A stretch of DNA of 64,000 bases. It comes from Cryptosporangium minutisporangium. GTDB lineage: Bacteria > Actinomycetota > Actinomycetes > Mycobacteriales > Cryptosporangiaceae. The notes beneath the pieces were generated by a model. That model was not told the DNA's origin and did no database searches. It was given only the letters and a program-made list of their open reading frames with translations. Position numbers and translations under genes: made by a program. The stretch is from positions 28,492 to 92,491 of the forward strand of contig NZ_BAAAYN010000040.1 in the NCBI RefSeq assembly GCF_039536245.1, written 5' to 3'. Of the stretch, positions 47,576 through 55,263 are shown piece after piece (positions within the stretch are counted from its first letter, which is position 1; every line of letters starts with the position of its first letter).

Positions 47576-48709
47576 ATGACCGAGGAGCTCCGCCCGTACC
47601 GGATCGAGATTCCGCAATCCGCCCTCGACGACCTCGCCGACCGCCTCGCCCGCACCCGTTGGACCACCCCGCTGCCCGGCCCGGACTGGCAGCGCGGCGT
47701 TCCGGTCGGCTACCTCCGTGACCTCGCCGCCTACTGGGCCGACGGTTACGACTGGCGCAGGTGCGAGGCCGAGCTGAACCAGTACCCGCAGTTCGTCACC
47801 GAGATCGACGGGCAGCGCCTGCACTTCCTGCACGTGCGGTCGGAGCACGAGGACGCGCTGCCGCTGCTGCTCTCCCACGGCTGGCCCGGCTCGGTGGTGG
47901 AGTTCCTCGACGTGATCGGCCCGCTCATTGCGCCACCCGACCCGGCCGACGCGTTCCACCTGGTCATCCCGTCGCTGCCCGGGTTCGGCCCGTCCGGCCC
48001 GGTGCGGGAGCCGGGCTGGGGGGTCGAGCGGATCGCCGCCGCGTTCGCCGAGCTGATGCGACGGCTGGGCTACGACCGGTACGGGGCGCAGGGCGGTGAC
48101 TTCGGCGCGGTGATCACGCCCGCGCTCGGCCGGCTCGACGCCGACCGCGTCGTCGGCGTGCACGTCAACGCCGCGACCGGCGGGTTCATGGCGCCCGGCC
48201 GGGTGCAGCCCGACGAGACGTTCACCCCGGTGGAGAAGGAACGGCTGGAGCGGGTCCGCCACTACGGTCGCGAAGGCAACGGCTACTTCAAGCAGCAGGG
48301 CACCCGGCCGCAGACGCTCGCCCACGGGCTCGCCGACTCACCCGTCGGTCAGCTCGCGTGGATCGTCGAGAAGTTCTACGAGTGGACGCACGGCGAGGGC
48401 GTGCGGGTCGACCGGGACCGGCTACTCACCAACGTGATGCTGTACTGGCTGACCGACACCGCCGGGTCGTCGGCGAACCTCTACTACGAGACGCTGCACG
48501 GGGACCGCTCGCGGCCGGTGCCCGAGCGGTCCCCGGTGCCGACCGGCGTCGCGGTGTTCGCCGAGGACATGGCGATCCGCCGCTACGCGGAGGCCGCCCA
48601 CGCGATCGTCCACTGGACCGACTTCCCGACCGGCGGGCACTTCGCCGCGCTGGAAGCCCCGGACCTGCTCGTCGGCGACGTCCGGTTATTCTTTCGCGCC
48701 CTGCGTTAA
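47576..48709 (+). CDS. epoxide hydrolase (EHN/alpha-beta hydrolase)
   Basis: A 377-residue epoxide hydrolase: N-terminal EHN domain (RPYRIEIPQSALDDLADRLARTRWTTPLPGPDWQRGVPVGYLRDLAAYWADGYDWRRCEAELNQYPQF), oxyanion HGWPGS, nucleophile Asp in AQGGDFGAVI, acid in the HGEG/Asp region and catalytic His in FPTGGHFAALE. It hydrates epoxides to diols. TAACGT lies 7 nt before ATG 47576 (leaderless pattern). The trp leader peptide begins 10 nt after its stop. Confidence 0.92.
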   Translation: MTEELRPYRIEIPQSALDDLADRLARTRWTTPLPGPDWQRGVPVGYLRDLAAYWADGYDWRRCEAELNQYPQFVTEIDGQRLHFLHVRSEHEDALPLLLSHGWPGSVVEFLDVIGPLIAPPDPADAFHLVIPSLPGFGPSGPVREPGWGVERIAAAFAELMRRLGYDRYGAQGGDFGAVITPALGRLDADRVVGVHVNAATGGFMAPGRVQPDETFTPVEKERLERVRHYGREGNGYFKQQGTRPQTLAHGLADSPVGQLAWIVEKFYEWTHGEGVRVDRDRLLTNVMLYWLTDTAGSSANLYYETLHGDRSRPVPERSPVPTGVAVFAEDMAIRRYAEAAHAIVHWTDFPTGGHFAALEAPDLLVGDVRLFFRALR

Positions 48710-48718
48710 CCTGGAGCC

Positions 48719-48757
48719 ATGTCACGTGCGTGTCTGTACTGGTGGCGCTCCGGATAG
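48719..48757 (+). CDS. trp leader peptide (12 residues, tandem Trp codons)
   Basis: ATG 48719 encodes MSRACLYWWRSG and stops at TAG 48755-48757. Two adjacent Trp codons (48740-48745) in a 12-residue peptide in front of a tryptophanyl-tRNA synthetase are the hallmark of ribosome-mediated attenuation. TAACCT lies 6 nt before the ATG, so the transcript may start at the A. GGCGCTCC (48744-48751), overlapping the second Trp codon, pairs with GGAGCG further on. Confidence 0.88.
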   Translation: MSRACLYWWRSG

Positions 48758-48784
48758 GAGCGGCGCCTCGTCAGCACGACCATC

Positions 48785-48813
48785 TCAGGGCCGTTCGGTG
48801 CGAACGGCCCTGA
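48785..48813 (+). terminator. trpS attenuator terminator hairpin
   Basis: TCAGGGCCGTTCG, loop GTG, CGAACGGCCCTGA: a perfect 13-bp stem with a 3-nt loop, 27 nt after the leader stop and 55 nt before trpS. Together with the pause hairpin over the Trp codons (48744-48767) this gives the usual attenuator order: leader peptide, alternative stem, terminator, gene. There is no U-tract, as common in GC-rich actinobacteria. Confidence 0.85.
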
Positions 48814-48867
48814 CGTGTGTCCGGGGTGGTGTCACCGGCGGTCCCCATCCGGTGTCAGGAGACCCCC

Positions 48868-49842
48868 ATGGACAGGATCTTGAGCGGTGACCGCCCGACC
48901 GGCCCGCTGCACCTCGGTCACTACTTCGGCACGCTGCAGAACCGGGTCCGGCTGCAACGGGCGGGCGCGCAGCTCACGCTGGTCGTCGCCGACTACCAGG
49001 TCCTCACCGACACCGACACCGCCGCGCGCCTGGGTCCCGCCGTCGACGCGCTGGTGCTGGACTACCTCGCGGCGGGCGTCGATCCGGAGACCACGACGAT
49101 CTTCGCGCACAGCGCCGTGCCCGCCCTCAACCAGTTGCTGCTGCCGTTCCTGAGCCTGGTGTCGGTCGCCGAGCTGGAGCGCAATCCGACGGTCAAGGAC
49201 GAGATCGCGCACGCCCGCCGCGCGTCGGTCAGCGGCCTGATGTTCACCTACCCGGCGCACCAGGCAGCCGACATCCTGTTCGGTAAGGCCACGGTGGTCC
49301 CGGTCGGGCAGGACCAGCTGCCGCACCTGGAGCTGACCCGCACGATCGCGCGCCGGTTCGCCGACCGGTACGGGCCGGTGTTCCCGGTGCCGGCGGCGCT
49401 GCTCTCGGCCGCGCCGCTGCTGCTGGGCACCGACGGGACGAAGATGAGCAAGAGCCGCGGCAACGCGATCCCGCTCGGCGCCGACGCGGACGAGACCGCC
49501 CGGCTGATCCGCTCCGCGAAGACCGACGCCGGCCGGCACATCACCTACGACCCGGTGGCCCGCCCCGAGGTGTCGAGCCTGGTGCTACTCGCGGCGCTCT
49601 GCCTCGACCGGGATCCGCACGCGGTCGCCGCGGACGTCGGGCCGGGCGGCGCGGCCGGGCTGAAGAAACTGGTGACCGATGCGGTCAACGAGTACTTCGC
49701 GCCGCTGCGGGCCCGCCGCGCCGCGTACGCCCGCGACCCCGGCGCGCTCCGGGCGCTGCTGCGGGACGGCAACGCGCGGGCCACCGCGGTGGCCGAGGCC
49801 ACGCTCGCGGAAGTGAAAACCGCAATGAACATGCATTACTGA
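48868..49842 (+). CDS. trpS: tryptophanyl-tRNA synthetase (auxiliary, indolmycin-resistant type likely)
   Basis: Charges tRNA-Trp with tryptophan. The 324-residue class I synthetase has HIGH-like TGPLHLGHYF (11-20), QDQLPHLELTR, and KMSKS at 192-196 in GTDGTKMSKSRGN. Short length, divergent sequence and the attenuator are those of the inducible second TrpRS of streptomycetes, known to be indolmycin resistant and controlled by attenuation. Residue-level proof of resistance cannot be given here. ATG 48868 has AGGAG 6 nt upstream. A housekeeping TrpRS would be expected elsewhere in the genome. Confidence 0.9.
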   Translation: MDRILSGDRPTGPLHLGHYFGTLQNRVRLQRAGAQLTLVVADYQVLTDTDTAARLGPAVDALVLDYLAAGVDPETTTIFAHSAVPALNQLLLPFLSLVSVAELERNPTVKDEIAHARRASVSGLMFTYPAHQAADILFGKATVVPVGQDQLPHLELTRTIARRFADRYGPVFPVPAALLSAAPLLLGTDGTKMSKSRGNAIPLGADADETARLIRSAKTDAGRHITYDPVARPEVSSLVLLAALCLDRDPHAVAADVGPGGAAGLKKLVTDAVNEYFAPLRARRAAYARDPGALRALLRDGNARATAVAEATLAEVKTAMNMHY

Positions 49843-49859
49843 CTAGTAGGGTCAGGTGC

Positions 49860-50642
49860 GTGGACGCGTTCTATCGGGACCTCGGAGACGGCCGGTACGA
49901 GAGCAGCGTGGCGACGGCCGGGCCGTGGAGCCCGGAGCTGCAGCACGCCGGGCCACCGTCGGGTCTGCTCGGCGCCGTGATGGAGCGGCACCAGCCCCGC
50001 GAGGGCTTCCGGATCGCCCGGATCACCCTGGAGATCCCCCGGCCGGTGCCGGTCGCCGAGCTGGAAGTGCGGGTCACCGTCCGCCACTCCACCGCGCGCA
50101 CCGAGCTGCTGGACGGGGAGATCACCGCCGGCGGGCGGTCGGTGATGCTCGCCCGCGCCTGGCGGGTCGTGACCAGCCCGGACGACACCCCGACGCTGCG
50201 GCACACCCCACCGCCGCCGCCCGTGCCGGAGGCCGCGACATCGATGGTCGCGATCCCCGGCGCGCACACCGCCGGGTACCTCTCGGCGATGGAGTGGCGG
50301 TTCGTCGACAGTGCCGCGTTCATCCAGAACGGCCCCGGCACCGCGTGGGCCCGGCAGCGGATCCCGCTGATCGCCGACGCCGAGGACACGCCGCTGACCC
50401 GCGCGCTGACCCTCGCCGACAGCAACTGGGCGGTCGGCTCGGAGCTGGACGTCGTCCGGCAGCTGGTGATCAACACCGACGTCACGCTCGCGCTGCACCG
50501 CGACCCCGTCGGCGAGTGGCTGTGCCTGCGGTCGGAGACCGCGGCCAGCCCCGACGGGTCGGGGCTGGCCACCGGGCAGCTCCACGACCTGTCCGGCGAC
50601 TGCGGCCGGGTGCTGCAGACGCTGCTCGTCGCCGAGCGCTGA
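49860..50642 (+). CDS. acyl-CoA thioesterase-like (double hotdog) protein
   Basis: A 260-residue TesB-like hotdog protein: YRDLGDGRYESSVATAGPWSPELQHAGPPSGLLGAVMERHQPREGFRIARITLEIPRPVPVAELEVRV and LDVVRQLVINTDVTLALHRDPVGEWLCLRSETAASPDGSGLATGQLHD. It belongs to the thioesterase-superfamily proteins common in mycobacteria and relatives and lacks the strict TesB motifs of the gene at 11021. TAGGGT precedes GTG 49860 at 7 nt (leaderless pattern). It follows trpS by 17 bp. Confidence 0.8.
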   Translation: MDAFYRDLGDGRYESSVATAGPWSPELQHAGPPSGLLGAVMERHQPREGFRIARITLEIPRPVPVAELEVRVTVRHSTARTELLDGEITAGGRSVMLARAWRVVTSPDDTPTLRHTPPPPPVPEAATSMVAIPGAHTAGYLSAMEWRFVDSAAFIQNGPGTAWARQRIPLIADAEDTPLTRALTLADSNWAVGSELDVVRQLVINTDVTLALHRDPVGEWLCLRSETAASPDGSGLATGQLHDLSGDCGRVLQTLLVAER

Positions 50643-50655
50643 CCCCCGAGGGTTC

Positions 50656-51495
50656 CTAGCGGAAGGCGTCCACGTTCGCCGCGGCCCACTCGGCGTAGGA
50701 GCGCGCCGGACGGCCGAGAACGTCCGCGATGTCCGGGCTGACGCGGCGCTCGTCGTCGGTGGGTTCACCGAGGATCGAGAGCGTGCCCTCGGCGACCGGC
50801 TCGGGCATGAACCGCGTCATCGCGGCCTTGGCCTCCGCCCGGTTCAGCTCGACGAACCGCACCGGCTCGCCGAGCGCGTCGGCGAGCGCGGCAGCCTGCT
50901 CGCGCGGGCTGACCGCGGTGGGGCCGGTCAGTTCGTAGGCGCGGCCGGTGTGCCCGGGTTCGGTGAGGACGGCCGCGGCGACCGCGGTGATGTCGGCCGG
51001 GACGACGACCGGCAGCGCGACGTCGCCGAACGGCGCGGCGACCAGCCGCTCGGCGCGGACGGACGGCGCCCACGCGTAGCTGTTGGTGGCGAATCCGCCC
51101 GGGCGGAGCAGCGTCCAGTCCAGATCGGTGCGCGTCACCGCGTCCTCATAGGCCTTGAGGCGCGCGTGCGACGGCGCGTCCGGCCGGGTGCGGGCGCCCT
51201 GGGAGGAGAGCAGCACGACCCGGCGGACGCCCGCGGCCGCGACGACCTTCAGCAGCGCGTCCGGGTCACCGGCGTCGACCAGGAGGTCCCCGGCGAGCAG
51301 CAGGAACAGGGTGTCGGCGCCGTCGAGCGCCGGCCGGACGGTCTCCAGGTCGGCGAGGTCGGCGGCGAACGGCCGCACGCCGTCCGGCAGGCCCGCCGGG
51401 TGGCGGGCGACCGCGGTGAGCTTCGCGCCCTGCGCGGCGAGCGTGTGCAGTAGCGGTCGCCCGACGGTGCCGGTCGCTCCGGTGATCACGATCAT
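50656..51495 (-). CDS. NmrA-like NAD(P)H-binding protein (atypical SDR)
   Basis: A 279-residue NmrA/NAD(P)H-quinone-type protein: MIVITGATGTVGRPLLHTLAAQGAK (GxxGxxG), RVVLLSSQGA, DWTLLRPGGFATNSYAWAPSVRAE. The YxxxK catalytic pair of SDRs is missing, as in regulators and azoreductase-like members. AAGGAG lies 7 nt upstream of ATG 51495. Divergent from an HxlR regulator that likely controls it, a very common pairing. Confidence 0.88.
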   Translation of the reverse strand: MIVITGATGTVGRPLLHTLAAQGAKLTAVARHPAGLPDGVRPFAADLADLETVRPALDGADTLFLLLAGDLLVDAGDPDALLKVVAAAGVRRVVLLSSQGARTRPDAPSHARLKAYEDAVTRTDLDWTLLRPGGFATNSYAWAPSVRAERLVAAPFGDVALPVVVPADITAVAAAVLTEPGHTGRAYELTGPTAVSPREQAAALADALGEPVRFVELNRAEAKAAMTRFMPEPVAEGTLSILGEPTDDERRVSPDIADVLGRPARSYAEWAAANVDAFR

Positions 51496-51546
51496 CTGAA
51501 GGCTCCTTCGACGAGGTACCGGGCGACAGTAATATCCTGAAGACAG

Positions 51547-51556
51547 TAGGTACCTA
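51547..51556. promoter_or_regulatory. TAGGTACCTA palindrome, candidate HxlR operator
   Basis: A perfect 10-bp palindrome in the 78-bp gap between the NmrA-like and HxlR genes, 17 nt before the HxlR start. GTAC is repeated at 51517 in AGGTACC, so two half-sites may be used. Position fits control of both divergent genes. Confidence 0.45.
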
Positions 51557-51573
51557 GAAGAAAGTGACTACCC

Positions 51574-51942
51574 ATGCGGGCGACGCCGACGACCGACCCG
51601 GAGCAGGCCTGCCCGATCGCCCCCGTGGTCGACCTGGTGTTCAGCCGGTGGACGACGCCGATCCTCTGGGCGCTGCACACGTTCGGCCGGCAGCGGTTCA
51701 CTGAGCTCGCGGGCCGGCTGACGACGATCACGCCGAAGGTGCTCACGCAGCGGCTCCGGCAGTTGGAGCGCGACGGGCTGGTGACCCGCACCTACCACCC
51801 GGAGGTGCCGCCGCGGGTGGAGTACGAGATCACGCCGCTGGGGCAGAGCCTGGCGCCGCTGTTCGCCGCGCTCGCCGACTGGTCGGCGGAGCACCTCGGC
51901 GAGGTCGACCGGGCCCGCGCGGCGTTCGACGCCCAACGCTAG
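51574..51942 (+). CDS. HxlR-family winged-helix regulator
   Basis: A 122-residue HxlR protein: CPIAPVVDLVFSRWTTPILWALHTFGRQRFTELAGRLTTITPKVLTQRLRQLERDGLVTRTYHPEVPPRVEYEITPLGQSL. The N-terminal Cys in EQACPIAP is at the position used for redox or electrophile sensing in HypR/QorR-like members. Divergent from the NmrA-like gene. Its stop overlaps the convergent XRE-cupin stop by 4 bp. Confidence 0.93.
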   Translation: MRATPTTDPEQACPIAPVVDLVFSRWTTPILWALHTFGRQRFTELAGRLTTITPKVLTQRLRQLERDGLVTRTYHPEVPPRVEYEITPLGQSLAPLFAALADWSAEHLGEVDRARAAFDAQR

Positions 51943-52535
51943 GCGGATCCGCTGGTCGTCCGGGCGCGGATGTGGATCCGTTCGCCCTGCGGGCCGAAGA
52001 GCGCCAGGATCTCCACCGGCTCCGCGCCGGCGTTGGCCAGCGCGTGCGGCACCCGGGTATCGAACTCGACCACTTCACCGGGGCCGATCACCAGGTCGTG
52101 CTCCCCCAGCACGAGCCGCAGCCGGCCGGAGAGCACGTACAGCCACTCGTGGCCCTCGTGGACCCGCGGCTCCAGGTCACCGAGGTCGGCGGCGGTCGCG
52201 GGCGGGAAGATGTGCTTGTACGCGCGGATCCCGCCCAGGTGCTGACTCAGCGGGATCACGGTGCGGCCGTGCGCGGTGTACGGGCGCATCACCACCCGCG
52301 GGTCGCCCGTGGTGGGTGCGCCGACCAGCTCGTCGAGCTGCACCTGGTGCGCCCGGGCGAGCGGCAGCATCAGCTCCAGCGTCGGCTTGCGCTGCCCGGA
52401 CTCCAGCCGGGACAGCGTGCTCACCGAGATGCCGGTGGTCTCGGACAGCTCGGTCAGCGTCGTTCCGCGTTCGGCGCGCAGCGCCCGGAGCCGGGGCCCC
52501 ACCGCGGTCAGGACCCGGTCGAAGTCGTCGGTCAT
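51939..52535 (-). CDS. XRE-family regulator with cupin domain
   Basis: A 198-residue regulator: HTH LRALRAERGTTLTELSETTGISVSTLSRLESGQRKPTLELMLPLARAHQVQLDELVG and a C-terminal cupin (VHEGHEWLYVLSGRLRLVLGEHDLVIGPGEVVEFDTRVPHALANAGAEPVEILALF) whose His residues may bind a metal or ligand. ATG 52535 is divergent from the oxidoreductase-methyltransferase fusion at 52603 and probably represses it through the dyad between them. Confidence 0.93.
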   Translation of the reverse strand: MTDDFDRVLTAVGPRLRALRAERGTTLTELSETTGISVSTLSRLESGQRKPTLELMLPLARAHQVQLDELVGAPTTGDPRVVMRPYTAHGRTVIPLSQHLGGIRAYKHIFPPATAADLGDLEPRVHEGHEWLYVLSGRLRLVLGEHDLVIGPGEVVEFDTRVPHALANAGAEPVEILALFGPQGERIHIRARTTSGSA

Positions 52536-52544
52536 GGGACCATT

Positions 52545-52559
52545 TTGCCACTACGGCAA
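52545..52559. promoter_or_regulatory. TTGCC-N5-GGCAA dyad, candidate XRE operator
   Basis: TTGCC (52545-52549) and GGCAA (52555-52559) flank ACTAC in the 67-bp divergent gap; a looser TTGTCG/CGGCGAA copy follows at 52566-52581. Placement fits autoregulation and repression of the fusion gene. Confidence 0.5.
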
Positions 52560-52602
52560 GAATGTTTGTCGATTCGGCGAAGGTAGGTGCACGATCCCAG
52601 CC

Positions 52603-54327
52603 ATGACGACACAGACGTACGACGCAGTGGTGGTGGGTGGCGGCGCGGCCGGGCTGAGCGGCGCCCTGGTGCTGGGCCGGTCCCGCCGGTCGGTGCTGGT
52701 GATCGACGCCGGGGCGCAGCGCAACCTGCCGGCGGACGGCGTCCACGCGTACCTGACGCGGGACGGGATGCCCCCGGCCGAGCTGGTGGCGGTCGGCCGT
52801 AAGGAGGTCGAGACGTACGGCGGTGCGGTGATCACCGCACGGGTGGTGGCCGCCCGGCCGGACCGGGACGGGTTCCACCTGACGCTCGACGACGGCACCG
52901 AGGTCCGCGCCCACCGGCTGCTGCTGGCCACCGGCGTGACCGACGAGCTGCCGCCGATCCCCGGCCTGGCCGAACGGTTCGGCCGCGACGTACTGCACTG
53001 CCCCTACTGCCACGGCTGGGAGGTCCGGGACACTGCGATCGGCATCATCGGCGTCGGCCCGCTCTCAGTGGAGCAGGCGCTGCTCTGGCGGCAGTGGAGC
53101 GACGACGTGACGCTGTTCCTGCACACCGCCCCGGAGCCCACCGACGGGCAGTACGAGCAGCTGGCCGCGCGCGGCGTCGCAGTGGTCGACGGCGAGGTCA
53201 CCGGCGTCGTGGTCGCCGACGACCGGCTCACCGGCGCGACGCTGGCCGGCGGGCGGACCGTACCCCGGGACGCACTGGCGGTGGCCAGCATGATGCGGGC
53301 CCGCCTCGACGGGCTGGCCGGGCTCGGCCTGCCGGTGGAAGAGCTGGCCCGGGACGGACACGTCATCGGGACCTACGTGCCGGGCGACCCGATGGGCAAG
53401 ACCACGGTGCCCGGCGTGTGGATCGCCGGCAACGTCAGCCTTCCGCCCGGACAGGTGATCAGCGCCGCGGCGGCCGGAACCATGGCCGGCGCCGCGATCA
53501 ACATGGACCTGGTCGCTGCGGACACCCGGCGCGCGGTCGAGGCGCGGCGGGCCGGGGTGTTCTCCCCGGAGGGAGAACGTACGGTCAGCGAGCGGGTGAC
53601 CGGCGATCGCCGGCACGGTCTGGAGGCCACGATTAACGACGAGCTGGCGGAGACCTGGGACGCCCGGTACTCCGAGAGCGACCGGATCTGGAGCGGCGAA
53701 CCGAACGGTGCGCTCGTCAAAGAGGTCGCCGATCTGACGCCCGGCCGCGCGCTCGACCTGGGGTGCGGCGAGGGCGGGGACGCGGTGTGGCTGGCCCGGC
53801 AGGGCTGGACGGTGACCGCGGTCGACATCTCCGGGGTGGCGCTGGAGCGGGCCGCGCAGCACGCCGCCGACGCGGGTGTCGCCGGCCGGATCGACTTCCA
53901 GCGCCACGACCTGGGGGCCTCGTTCCCGGACGGCGAGTACGACCTGGTCTCCGCCCAGTTCCTGCACTCCTGGGGCGACATGCCCCGGGAGGCGATCCTG
54001 CGGCGCGCGACGGCGGCGGTGGCACCGGGCGGCGTCCTACTGATCGAAGGCCACTCGGGCGCACCGCACTGGGAGGCCGCGCCCGACACGAAACGCGGCG
54101 ACGGTGGCCACGGTGAGGGCGGCCACGGTGAGGAGGGCCACGGTGAGGGCGCCCACCACCCGCCGCACGAGCTGCCGTCGCCGGACCAGGTGATCGCTTC
54201 CCTGCAGCTGCCCGAGGAGCAGTGGGAGCTGGTCGTCGTCGACGAGCACCAGCGGGTGCGGACCCTCCCCGACGGCCGGGTCATCCACCACACCGACAAC
54301 ACGGTCAAGTACCGCCGCCGGTCCTGA
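52603..54327 (+). CDS. thioredoxin-reductase-like oxidoreductase fused to a SAM-dependent methyltransferase
   Basis: A 574-residue fusion. Residues 1 to about 320: FAD/NAD(P) oxidoreductase with VVGGGAAGLSGALVLGRSRRSVLVIDAG, redox pair Cys133-Cys136 in LHCPYCHGWE, second Rossmann GIIGVGPLSVEQALLW and GNVSLPPGQVISAAAAGTMAGAAIN. Residues about 350 to 574: class I methyltransferase with ALDLGCGEGGDAVWLA and DLVSAQFLHSW. Inside the methyltransferase, near residues 498-517, lies a Gly/His/Glu repeat (GGHGEGGHGEEGHGE) that looks metal-binding. Fusions of this kind occur in actinobacteria; the joint substrate is unknown, though redox detoxification plus methylation of a thiol or metalloid is a possible reading. 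Divergent from XRE-cupin. Confidence 0.9.
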   Translation: MTTQTYDAVVVGGGAAGLSGALVLGRSRRSVLVIDAGAQRNLPADGVHAYLTRDGMPPAELVAVGRKEVETYGGAVITARVVAARPDRDGFHLTLDDGTEVRAHRLLLATGVTDELPPIPGLAERFGRDVLHCPYCHGWEVRDTAIGIIGVGPLSVEQALLWRQWSDDVTLFLHTAPEPTDGQYEQLAARGVAVVDGEVTGVVVADDRLTGATLAGGRTVPRDALAVASMMRARLDGLAGLGLPVEELARDGHVIGTYVPGDPMGKTTVPGVWIAGNVSLPPGQVISAAAAGTMAGAAINMDLVAADTRRAVEARRAGVFSPEGERTVSERVTGDRRHGLEATINDELAETWDARYSESDRIWSGEPNGALVKEVADLTPGRALDLGCGEGGDAVWLARQGWTVTAVDISGVALERAAQHAADAGVAGRIDFQRHDLGASFPDGEYDLVSAQFLHSWGDMPREAILRRATAAVAPGGVLLIEGHSGAPHWEAAPDTKRGDGGHGEGGHGEEGHGEGAHHPPHELPSPDQVIASLQLPEEQWELVVVDEHQRVRTLPDGRVIHHTDNTVKYRRRS

Positions 54328-54328
54328 A

Positions 54329-55150
54329 CTACAGGGCATCCTCCAGGAACGTGATCAGCGCGCGGGCCAGCGCGACCCGGTGGTCGGCGAGCGCGTGGTC
54401 GGACGGCCAGACGTGGCTGGTCAGCCGCGCCTCGGCGTACGCGTCGCACAGCGGGTCATGGTGCGCGTCGGGCGGCGACACGTCGTCGAGGGACCCGGCG
54501 CCCAGCAGCACCGGCCGCCCGGCCAGCGCGGGGCCGAGCGTGGTCAGCCGCCACTCGTCGGGCGCGGCGACCATCTCGTCGACGAGCGCCTCGCTGCTGG
54601 TGCCGGCGAGCGGCCCCAGCGCCCCGGCCCAGTCCTCGACGTACGCGGCGCGGGCCGCCGGATCGCTGCGGGCCTCCGCGGCGGCGATTCCGAAGTCGAA
54701 GCCGGCCAGCGACGCGACCGCGCCGATCCCGGGGTCGGTGGCCGCGGTGTGCAGCGCGACGAAGCCGCCCATGCTGTGGCCGGCCAGCGCGATCCGGGCC
54801 GGGTCGAGGCCGTGCTCGGCGACGACGTCCGGGTCGCGGAGCGCCGCCACCGCCGCGGCGGCGTCCTGCCGGGCGTTGCCCCAGGAGAACGCGCCGGGAC
54901 TACCCCAGGCGCCGCGGTAGTGGAACACCAGCGTCGCGTACCCGGCGCGGCGGATTGCGTGCGCGAGGTCGAAGTTCCGCTCGTTGCCGGGGAAACCATG
55001 CAGCAGGACGACGACCGGGTGCGGCCCCGGACCGGCCGGGCGGTGCAGGACGCCGAGCAGCTCCAGACCCGCGCTGGGCACCGGAAACGGCACGGTGGCG
55101 GCGGGCGGGAGGGCGTCGGTCGGAGGATCGGTGATCAATGGGTCACTCAC
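54329..55150 (-). CDS. alpha/beta hydrolase
   Basis: A 273-residue hydrolase: VVVLLHGFPGNERNFDLAHAIRRAGYATLVFHYRGAWGSPGAFSW, nucleophile GHSMGGFVAL, acid in GAGSLDDVSPPD and catalytic His in WPSDHALADHRVALA. Family: dienelactone-hydrolase-like peptidase/esterase; substrate unknown. GTG 55150 is preceded at 6 nt by TACGCT (leaderless pattern) and has no Shine-Dalgarno. It ends one base from the convergent fusion gene and lies beside the ABC permease gene. Confidence 0.88.
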   Translation of the reverse strand: MSDPLITDPPTDALPPAATVPFPVPSAGLELLGVLHRPAGPGPHPVVVLLHGFPGNERNFDLAHAIRRAGYATLVFHYRGAWGSPGAFSWGNARQDAAAAVAALRDPDVVAEHGLDPARIALAGHSMGGFVALHTAATDPGIGAVASLAGFDFGIAAAEARSDPAARAAYVEDWAGALGPLAGTSSEALVDEMVAAPDEWRLTTLGPALAGRPVLLGAGSLDDVSPPDAHHDPLCDAYAEARLTSHVWPSDHALADHRVALARALITFLEDAL

Positions 55151-55263
55151 CGCCGGAGCGTAACCGGACACCCGTACCGGTCGGTCAGCGGTTTCTCTGC
55201 CACATTTCCGTTCCACACCGCCAGCCGATCGGCCAGGGCAGCCCTGGCCGATCGGTGGAGGCC

